Assembly: GCA_015068175.1 (NCBI GenBank)
Contig: SVLA01000116.1
Location: 1 to 6,586 of the forward strand
DNA from: Oscillospiraceae bacterium
Lineage (GTDB): Bacteria; Bacillota_A; Clostridia; Oscillospirales; Oscillospiraceae
DNA: 6,586 nt
Direction of reading: 5' to 3'
A program made the position numbers and the translations under genes. The notes beneath the pieces are model-generated. The model saw only the letters and a program-made list of their open reading frames with translations. It was not told the DNA's origin and searched no databases. Every line of letters begins with the position of its first letter. The stretch's first letter is position 1. Below are positions 1-5,311 of this stretch, in pieces.

Positions 1-184
1 CGAGGCCCGCGACACCTACTACGTTTCTCCCGCTTTCAACGGTTCCTCCACCGCCCGTAACGAAGTCGGCTACCTGCTGGTCGAGTGCATCTCCACCAAG
101 CTGGAGGGCGGCATGACCCTGCAGCAGCTGCTGGATAACGCCTTCTCCGATGCCGTGGATGAGTGCGAGTTCCAGGGCGGCTGA
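1..184 (+). CDS. C-terminal end of a probable ABC transporter extracellular solute-binding protein (5' truncated by window edge)
   Basis: An open frame runs in from the left edge (first full codon at position 2) to a TGA at 182-184, giving 60 residues. The segment TYYVSPAFNGSSTARNEVG, then a helix-like LLVECI and a final helix LLDNAFSDAVDEC, resembles the C-terminus of family 1 (sugar-type) extracellular solute-binding lipoproteins. Those proteins often end with a P-A-F-x-G-S-x-x-A-R-x-x-V-G-like segment and an amphipathic helix of the form 'DAFxDAxxxC'. Such proteins capture a substrate outside the membrane for an ABC importer, but the substrate cannot be told from this fragment. The next gene begins only about 8 nt after the stop, so the two are probably co-transcribed and may be translationally coupled. 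The family call rests on a short C-terminal fragment recognised by eye, so an unrelated protein remains possible. Confidence 0.6.
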   Translation, partial: EARDTYYVSPAFNGSSTARNEVGYLLVECISTKLEGGMTLQQLLDNAFSDAVDECEFQGG

Positions 185-192
185 TATCGCAA

Positions 193-1560
193 ATGCTTAT
201 GAAAACTAGCGTCAAATATATTGCTTTTCTTTTACTGGTGAGCTTGGTAGCCGGCTGTTTCGCCGGCTGCCAGCCTGCCGGTACAGAGCCCACCGACCCC
301 ACCCAGGCCCCCCTGGCGCCCTGGGTCGACTATGTGGCCCAAACCAAGCTGAATCTGGACAGCGCCACTGCCAAGCTGGAAGTGTCTGTCCATCTGTTCG
401 TCGACGGCGATACCACCCACTTCAATGTGCCCCGGGACATCAGCTCCGATGGCATCATGAAGATCCGTTACATCGCGGTCAACACCCCGGAATCCACCGG
501 CCAGATTGAAGAGTGGGGCAAAAAGGCCTCCAATTTCACCCGTGAGAAGCTGACCAACGCCGAGTCCATCATCATTGAGTCCAACGATACCGAGTGGCAT
601 AAAGACTCCAGCGGCGGCCGTGTCATGGGTTGGGTCTGGTACAAGCCCCAGGGTGAGAGCGAATACCGCCTGCTGAACCTGGAACTGGTGCAGAACGGCC
701 TTTCCCTGGCCAGCGGCGCCACCACCGACCTGTACGGCAGCACCACTGCCCAGGCTTATACCCAGGCCAAGGCCTATAAGCTCAATGCCTTCTCCGGCGA
801 AAAGGATCCGGATTTCTACTACGGCGGTGCCATCCCCGTGGATCTGAAGACCCTGCGTACCAATACCGAGCTGTATGCCAACAAGACCGTTGCATTCACC
901 GGTATCATTGCCCGTAATGCCAATAACACCGTCTACGTCGAGTCCTACGACGAAGAGACCGATATGTACTACGGCATGAATGTCTACTGCGGCTATACCA
1001 GCGGCGAGATCGACAACGTGCTGAAGGTCGGCAACGAGGTCCGCTTCGTTGGCAGCGTCCAGTATTGGGAAGGCGGCGGCACCTGGCAGGTCACGGACAT
1101 TAAGTACAGCGCCTTCGACCCCGATCACCCCGACAATATCAAGCTCATCGGCACCAATAACCCCGCCTCCAACCGGGTCACCGACCCCGAGACCTTTACT
1201 CAGGGCAAAGTCACCGTCAAGGTCATGACTGAGTTCGGCGCCGAGCCTACGGAGGACAAGACCTTCGATTACGCCGCGCTGGCCATGAGCACATCCATCC
1301 GTATGAACGACCTGGTGGTCAAGGATATCTACGTCACCAGCAACGGCGGCGATAACGATGGCGCCATGACCATGACCTGCGAGGTGAATGGCATCACCAT
1401 CACCGTCCGTACTACCGTTCTCCGCAAGGAAAACAAGGAGCTGTACGGCCCCGCCGATTTCCTCGGCAAGACCATTGATGTCACCGGTATTGTGGATTAC
1501 TACAGCGGTGAATATCAGATCAAAGTTTTCTCCGCAAAGAATATTTCCGTTCACGAATAA
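193..1560 (+). CDS. Staphylococcal-nuclease-like (thermonuclease family) lipoprotein with two C-terminal OB-fold-like modules
   Basis: This is a 455-residue predicted surface lipoprotein. Residues 3-26 form a signal peptide (Lys, hydrophobic core) with two possible lipobox cysteines, Cys22 (VAGC) and Cys26 (FAGC), followed by a TEPTDP linker. Residues about 62-205 match the SNase domain. The metal-binding DGDT is at 71-74 and the IRYIAVNTPE block at 91-100 carries equivalents of catalytic Arg35 (R92) and Glu43 (E100). SGGR ends in R143, the likely Arg87 equivalent, and the C-terminal helix leads into KDPDFYYG. The position of calcium ligand Asp40 is Asn97. Two beta-rich segments follow (about 218-303 and 330-455). 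Each ends in an OB-fold-like G-x-x-x-x-x-x-G strand pair (GNEVRFVGSV, GKTIDVTGIV). The expected role is cleavage or binding of extracellular nucleic acid. ATG 193 was chosen because it opens a good signal peptide; GTG 163 would add ten non-signal residues, and ATG 199 is an alternative. No clear Shine-Dalgarno precedes it. Activity is unproven. Confidence 0.82.
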   Translation: MLMKTSVKYIAFLLLVSLVAGCFAGCQPAGTEPTDPTQAPLAPWVDYVAQTKLNLDSATAKLEVSVHLFVDGDTTHFNVPRDISSDGIMKIRYIAVNTPESTGQIEEWGKKASNFTREKLTNAESIIIESNDTEWHKDSSGGRVMGWVWYKPQGESEYRLLNLELVQNGLSLASGATTDLYGSTTAQAYTQAKAYKLNAFSGEKDPDFYYGGAIPVDLKTLRTNTELYANKTVAFTGIIARNANNTVYVESYDEETDMYYGMNVYCGYTSGEIDNVLKVGNEVRFVGSVQYWEGGGTWQVTDIKYSAFDPDHPDNIKLIGTNNPASNRVTDPETFTQGKVTVKVMTEFGAEPTEDKTFDYAALAMSTSIRMNDLVVKDIYVTSNGGDNDGAMTMTCEVNGITITVRTTVLRKENKELYGPADFLGKTIDVTGIVDYYSGEYQIKVFSAKNISVHE

Positions 1561-1568
1561 TGAAATGA

Positions 1569-1575
1569 AGAGGAG
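1569..1575 (+). promoter_or_regulatory. Ribosome binding site of the 678-residue lipoprotein gene
   Basis: AGAGGAG sits 6 nt before ATG 1582, a strong Shine-Dalgarno. It lies in the 21-nt gap after the SNase gene's TAA, with no promoter or terminator in the gap. This supports co-transcription of the two lipoprotein genes and fixes the second gene's start. Confidence 0.8.
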
Positions 1576-1581
1576 TTAACC

Positions 1582-3618
1582 ATGAAGAGAATTATTTCTA
1601 TCCTGCTGATGCTCGCTCTGTGCCTGGGTCTGTTCGCCGGCTGCAACCCCGAGACCACCGACCCCACCGAGCCTGCTACCAGCGACCTGGCCAATGCCAA
1701 GACCTTCCTGTTCAAGATGTATAACACCGCCGGCAAGGACGAAGAGAACAAGTTCCTGGCCGACAAGGACCTGACTACCGTGGTCGTGGTTGGCGGTGTC
1801 AGCTACCCCGTCACCTGGACCGTGGAGATCACCGCCGGCCCCGCTGATTCCGTCAAGATCACCGAGTCCGACTCCGCCAATGCTGTCAAGCTGGACATCC
1901 TGGAGCAGCCTGAGGAAGAGCTGCACTACACTCTGACCGGCACCGTCACCGACGAGGCCGGCAACACCGAGTCCATGAGCCTGAAGTGCTTCACCCCCGC
2001 CGTGAAGAAGGTCGAGATCAGCGATGACAAGATCGTCATCTTCAACCCCGATTCCGGCATGTATGTCACCGGTACCGACTATCTGTACACCTCCTCCAGC
2101 GGCTCCCAGAAGCATGAGATGGTCCTGACCGAGGACAAGAGCGCCGCTCTGGCCCTGACCATTCGTGAGAATGCTGACGGCACCGTCACCTTCGTCACCG
2201 ACGACGGCAAGTTCCTGATGTCCGACGGCACCCACGTTCAGCTCGTTGATGCCGAGAACGACAACACCGCTTTCGTTCTGGAACCCGCTGAGAACGGCCA
2301 GTTCATCAAGTGCGCCAAGGCGACCTACAACGACAATCCCCAGTACCTGGAGATCTACAGCGGCTACCTGACCGTTTACGGCATGAATGAGTCCAAGGCT
2401 GCCATCTACACCTTCCAGTTCGAGACCGCGCCCAACCAGGCAGCCATCCTGGACGCCGCTTACTCCCTGGGCGAGGGTGAGTCCCTGACCGGCGGCCCCT
2501 ACACCCTGACCGGTGTCATCACTTCCATCGATACTGCGTGGGATCCCGGCTATAAGAACATCACCGTCACCATCGTTTGTGACGGCGATACCGCCCGCCC
2601 CATCCAGTGCTACCGCCTGCAGGGCGAAGGTGCTGAAAAGCTGGCTGTTGGCGATACCATCACCGTCACCGGTGAGATCAAGAACTACAGCGGCACCATC
2701 GAGTTCGATGCGAAGTGCAACCTGGATAAGGTCATCAGCGCCAACGGCGATGAGCCTGAGGCTACCGAGCCTACCGCCACCGAACCTACCGCCACCGAGC
2801 CTACCGCCACCGAGCCTGATACCAAGCCCGCTACCAAGCCTGAGACCAAGCCCGCCGCCGGCACCCTGGCTGACGCCATTGCCGAGGCTTCCAAGCTGGC
2901 CAATAAGGAGTACCTGGATTACGAAGTGACCATCACCGGCACCATTACCGATACACCTACCCAGGGCCAGTACAGCGCTACCGAGTTTAAGTTCACCGTT
3001 TCCGATGGTACCCACAGCATTCTGTGCTACTATGTGGCCGTCACCGGCGGTACCCCCAAGAAGGGCGACACCGTCACCGTTACCGGCAAGCTGACCGCCT
3101 ACAATGGCACCGCTCAGTTTGACAGCAAGTCCACGGCAACTCTGGCCGGCGGCAGCGATGCCCCCGCCACCAAGCCCGAGACCCCCGATGCATCCGCTGA
3201 CTACGTCACCGATCCTCAGACTGGCGTCGCTTATAAGTGGGGCCTGGTTAACACTGCAAAGGGCGAGACCTACTATCTGGCTGGCGGTATGAGCGGCTAT
3301 TACATGGCTACTACCACCGACAAGAATGCTGCTGTGGACGTATACCTGGAAGCTACCGAGGGCGGCTACTACCTGTATATGATGAATGGCTCCTCCAAGC
3401 TGTACATCAACATGGAAGTCAGCGGCACCCACAAGAATGCAGTCTTTGGTGACGCTCCCAATACTGTCTATACTTACAACACCGAGCATCACACTCTGAC
3501 CGGCATGTTGGATGGCGTTGAGTGCTTCTTCGGCACCTATGGTAATAACGTTACTGTTGGCGCTTCCGATTTCAATAAGTACATCGCCACCTCCTATGCC
3601 ACTCATTTCTACGGCTAA
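1582..3618 (+). CDS. Multidomain surface lipoprotein with Ig-like region, two OB-fold-like modules and C-terminal beta domain; function unknown
   Basis: The protein has 678 residues. The signal peptide MKRIISILLMLALCLGLFAGC places the lipid-modified cysteine at 21, followed by a TTDPTEP linker. Residues about 35-140 look like a degenerate bacterial Ig-like strand set (YPVTWTVEI, then HYTLTGTVTDEAGNTES). Residues about 145-282 are a beta-rich domain with repeated short strands (KIVIFNPDSGMYVTG, DGKFLMSDG, YLEIYSGYLTVYG), possibly beta-trefoil-like. Residues about 285-387 and 428-522 are two related OB-fold-like modules; compare VGDTITVTGEIKNYSGT with KGDTVTVTGKLTAYNGT. A TEPTA repeat and Lys/Pro linker separates them. 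Residues about 540-678 form an aromatic-rich C-terminal domain (YYLAGGMSGYYMATTTD). No catalytic motif was seen. The position right behind the SNase lipoprotein, and the shared OB-type modules, suggest an accessory or substrate-binding partner; carbohydrate or other ligand binding is equally possible. Codon bias is very strong, hinting at high expression. The family name is not recognised. Confidence 0.8.
   Translation: MKRIISILLMLALCLGLFAGCNPETTDPTEPATSDLANAKTFLFKMYNTAGKDEENKFLADKDLTTVVVVGGVSYPVTWTVEITAGPADSVKITESDSANAVKLDILEQPEEELHYTLTGTVTDEAGNTESMSLKCFTPAVKKVEISDDKIVIFNPDSGMYVTGTDYLYTSSSGSQKHEMVLTEDKSAALALTIRENADGTVTFVTDDGKFLMSDGTHVQLVDAENDNTAFVLEPAENGQFIKCAKATYNDNPQYLEIYSGYLTVYGMNESKAAIYTFQFETAPNQAAILDAAYSLGEGESLTGGPYTLTGVITSIDTAWDPGYKNITVTIVCDGDTARPIQCYRLQGEGAEKLAVGDTITVTGEIKNYSGTIEFDAKCNLDKVISANGDEPEATEPTATEPTATEPTATEPDTKPATKPETKPAAGTLADAIAEASKLANKEYLDYEVTITGTITDTPTQGQYSATEFKFTVSDGTHSILCYYVAVTGGTPKKGDTVTVTGKLTAYNGTAQFDSKSTATLAGGSDAPATKPETPDASADYVTDPQTGVAYKWGLVNTAKGETYYLAGGMSGYYMATTTDKNAAVDVYLEATEGGYYLYMMNGSSKLYINMEVSGTHKNAVFGDAPNTVYTYNTEHHTLTGMLDGVECFFGTYGNNVTVGASDFNKYIATSYATHFYG
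2764..2817 (+). repeat. 15-bp in-frame tandem repeat (about 3.6 copies) encoding a TEPTA linker
   Basis: The unit ACCGAGCCTACCGCC occurs at 2764-2778, 2779-2793 (one G-to-A change) and 2794-2808, then a 9-bp partial copy at 2809-2817. It encodes TEPTA three times plus TEP (residues 395-412), continuing into a looser TKPATKPETKPAAG stretch. It lies exactly between the two OB-fold-like modules, so it reads as a flexible extended spacer. Near-identical units of this length are prone to copy-number change by slippage. Confidence 0.9.
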
Positions 3619-3628
3619 TATGTTTCTT

Positions 3629-3658
3629 CCCCCGCAGCTTCGGCTGCGGGGGACTTTT
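3629..3658 (+). terminator. Rho-independent terminator of the lipoprotein operon
   Basis: A perfect 10-bp stem, CCCCCGCAGC (3629-3638) pairing with GCTGCGGGGG (3643-3652), is closed by a stable TTCG tetraloop. A short T run (3655-3658) follows. It begins 10 nt after the TAA of the 678-residue lipoprotein gene and precedes the degV promoter, so it isolates the two transcription units. Confidence 0.9.
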
Positions 3659-3669
3659 CCATGTATGTG

Positions 3670-3698
3670 TTGACAAGGATGGCTCTATCCTATATAAT
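3670..3698 (+). promoter_or_regulatory. Consensus sigma-A promoter for the degV-family gene
   Basis: A perfect -35 TTGACA (3670-3675) and a perfect -10 TATAAT (3693-3698) are separated by exactly 17 nt. The predicted transcription start is near 3705, giving a 5' leader of only about 24 nt before ATG 3729. No riboswitch or attenuator fits in such a leader, so any regulation would have to act on the promoter itself. Confidence 0.9.
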
Positions 3699-3714
3699 AG
3701 CCGAAAAATCAACC

Positions 3715-3721
3715 AAAGGAG
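3715..3721 (+). promoter_or_regulatory. Ribosome binding site of the degV-family gene
   Basis: AAAGGAG lies 7 nt before ATG 3729, a strong Firmicutes-type Shine-Dalgarno that fixes the start codon. Confidence 0.85.
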
Positions 3722-3728
3722 CAGATCC

Positions 3729-4556
3729 ATGCCTGTCAAGATCATCGTCGATTCCTCCGTGGACCTCGACCCCGCTGTTCGTGAGAAGATCACGGCAGTT
3801 GTCCCCCTGAGCGTTACCTTTGGAACCGAAGAATATCAGGACGATGTCACCATCACGCCCCAGCAGTTTTATGAAAAACTGGCCTCTGCCGCCCAATTGC
3901 CCACCACCAGCCAGCCGACTCCGGCAGCCTTTGAAGCGGCTTACGAAAAGGCCACCGCTGACGGCTCCCAGGTGGTCGTGATCACCATCGCCTCCCAGCT
4001 TTCCGGCACTTACCAAAGTGCGACGATTGCCGCCGCAGACTATCCTGACCGGGTCTTTGTGGCCGACAGCCGCAATGCCGCCATTGGCGCCGGCGTCCTG
4101 GCCATGTACGCTCTGCAGTTGGCAGAGCAGGGAATGACCGCCCCCCGGATCCTGGAGGAACTGATCAGCGCCCGAAAGAGGATCTGCCTTTACGCCATGG
4201 TGGATACCCTGGACTACCTGAAAAAAGGCGGCCGTCTGCCTGCCGCTGCCGCTGTGATGGGCGGATTGCTCAATGTCAAACCCCTCATCCGTGTGGAAGA
4301 GGGCAAGATCCATGTCCAAACCATGGCCCGCGGCCTGAAGAAAGCATTTGCTGCATTGACGGATCTGTCCGTGGCCGCCGATGTGGATACAACCATGCCC
4401 AGCCTCCTGGGTTATAGCGGAACCGATGAGAACCTCCGAAAATACCGGGATTCTCAGGACTTTTGGGATCCTTCCGTTCCCGAGACTGTTGTCGGCGCGG
4501 CCATTGGTACCCATGCCGGTCCCGGCGCCGTTGCCGCCGCATTCTTCCGGAAATAA
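3729..4556 (+). CDS. degV: DegV family protein (FakB-type fatty-acid-binding protein)
   Basis: This is a 275-residue cytosolic protein, normal length for the DegV family. Proteins of this family (FakB) bind a single fatty acid and present it to the kinase FakA, which makes acyl phosphate for phospholipid synthesis. Motifs in order: N-terminal KIIVDSSVDL (4-13), TTSQP (59-63), ASQLSGTYQSA (88-98), VADSRN (111-116), DTLDYLKKGGRL (159-170) and the C-terminal GTHAGPGA (260-267). The TTSQP threonine/serine, the SGT serine and the GTH histidine lie where the family holds the fatty-acid carboxylate. The gene is monocistronic: its own consensus promoter and RBS lie upstream and a hairpin terminator follows the stop codon. 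No fakA-like gene is in the window, and most Firmicutes carry several FakB paralogs, so its fatty-acid preference cannot be inferred. DegV membership is secure; FakB function is family-based inference. Confidence 0.93.
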   Translation: MPVKIIVDSSVDLDPAVREKITAVVPLSVTFGTEEYQDDVTITPQQFYEKLASAAQLPTTSQPTPAAFEAAYEKATADGSQVVVITIASQLSGTYQSATIAAADYPDRVFVADSRNAAIGAGVLAMYALQLAEQGMTAPRILEELISARKRICLYAMVDTLDYLKKGGRLPAAAAVMGGLLNVKPLIRVEEGKIHVQTMARGLKKAFAALTDLSVAADVDTTMPSLLGYSGTDENLRKYRDSQDFWDPSVPETVVGAAIGTHAGPGAVAAAFFRK

Positions 4557-4558
4557 AG

Positions 4559-4588
4559 AAATGGCTGTTCCAAAGAACAGCCATTTTA
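4559..4588. terminator. Bidirectional rho-independent terminator between convergent degV and surE
   Basis: ATGGCTGTTC (4561-4570) pairs perfectly with GAACAGCCAT (4575-4584) around a CAAA loop, extended by two A-T pairs (4559-4560 with 4585-4586). On the + strand a T-rich run follows (TTTTATT). On the - strand the complement of AATAAAG before the stem gives TTCTTTATT. Both directions therefore have hairpin plus U-tract. The two stop codons (4554-4556 for degV, 4589-4591 for surE) flank it directly. Confidence 0.88.
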
Positions 4589-5311
4589 TTATGCATTCAG
4601 CGCGCTCAGTTCTCCAAACAGCGCCATATTGGTCCGGGACAGACTCATGGGCGTAATGGACACATACCCGTGGAGGGCCGCATCCGTGTCCAGGGTCATA
4701 TCGTTCCGGTTCTCATAGACATACCGCCCGGTGGGCCGCACCATATGATCACCGATATCCGGGAAATCGTCGGAATACAGCGGACCGCCCTGCTGGGTGA
4801 TCCGAATGCCCTTGAATTCCAGGGGGAAATTCACGTTGTACAAGCTCCACTTGTCCATCAGCTTGTGCTGCAGGAAGAACTCATATACCGTGTCCAGTTG
4901 CGCCAGGGCCGGTTCAAAGGTCTCCGGGCCGGTGGAAAGGGCAATGGCCGGGATCCCCAGGGCCGCCGCCTCAAAAATCGCACCCACGGTGCCGGAATAC
5001 AAAATATCCAGACCCACATTGTAGCCCTTGTTGATGCCGGAGATCACCAGATCAAATTCCCGATGCATACCCAGTACCCCGTAGCGGACACAGTCCGCCG
5101 GGGTGGAATCCACGGTGTAAGCCTCGATCCCCGGGGCCAGCTCCACGGGCATGACCTCGAAGGCTTTGTGTAGTTCGATACCGTGACTCTTGCCGCTCTG
5201 TTCAAATTTCGGAACGATCACCGTCACCTGTCCCAGCCGCTGGGCCCATTGGGCCAGGGGCAGCAGAACGGGGGAGGAAATGGAGTCATCATTGACGATC
5301 AGTATTCTCAT
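4589..5311 (-). CDS. surE: 5'/3'-nucleotidase SurE
   Basis: A 240-residue protein of the SurE family, metal-dependent phosphatases that dephosphorylate nucleoside 5'- and 3'-monophosphates and, in some members, short polyphosphate. Visible motifs: N-terminal MRILIVNDD with metal ligands D8 and D9; EQSGKS (37-42), with S39 in the metal-binding Ser position; DSTPADCVRYG (68-78); SGINKGYNVG (91-100), with the Asn ligand at N94; YSGTVGAIFEAAALGIPAIALS (105-126); YNVNFP (158-163); and SITPMS (218-223). The usual NDDG is NDDS here. The ATG overlaps the nrnA stop as ATGA (5308-5311), and a GAGGG six bases upstream (5318-5322) sits inside the nrnA C-terminus, so translation is coupled. It is the last gene of the - strand operon and its transcript ends at the shared hairpin. 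Family assignment is firm; substrate preference is not visible. Confidence 0.94.
   Translation of the reverse strand: MRILIVNDDSISSPVLLPLAQWAQRLGQVTVIVPKFEQSGKSHGIELHKAFEVMPVELAPGIEAYTVDSTPADCVRYGVLGMHREFDLVISGINKGYNVGLDILYSGTVGAIFEAAALGIPAIALSTGPETFEPALAQLDTVYEFFLQHKLMDKWSLYNVNFPLEFKGIRITQQGGPLYSDDFPDIGDHMVRPTGRYVYENRNDMTLDTDAALHGYVSITPMSLSRTNMALFGELSALNA

Noticed and set aside
163..192. GTG 163 as start of the SNase lipoprotein
   Set aside because: It would overlap the upstream coding region and add MRVPGRLISQ ahead of an already complete signal peptide; no RBS supports it.
232..1554. A 440-codon open frame antisense to the SNase lipoprotein gene
   Set aside because: Same codon-bias artefact: Gly/Val/Ile/Asp-rich low-complexity translation, while the sense frame has a signal peptide and SNase motifs.
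1576..3606. A 676-codon open frame antisense to the large lipoprotein gene
   Set aside because: Its codons share boundaries with the sense frame, so it is interrupted only where the sense gene uses TTA, CTA or TCA. The strong CTG/TCC/AGC bias removes these. The antisense product is a low-complexity Gly/Val/Ile-rich string with no domain and no RBS.
3619..3728. Possible riboswitch or small RNA in the only intergenic gap over 100 bp
   Set aside because: The gap is fully explained by the operon terminator, a consensus promoter and an RBS; the predicted leader is too short for a riboswitch.
3690..4514. A 274-codon - strand open frame over degV
   Set aside because: The sense strand encodes a full DegV protein with all motifs plus promoter, RBS and terminator; the antisense frame has none.
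4463..5173. A 236-codon + strand open frame over the surE region
   Set aside because: It crosses the bidirectional terminator and lies opposite the conserved SurE frame; its translation shows no recognisable domain.
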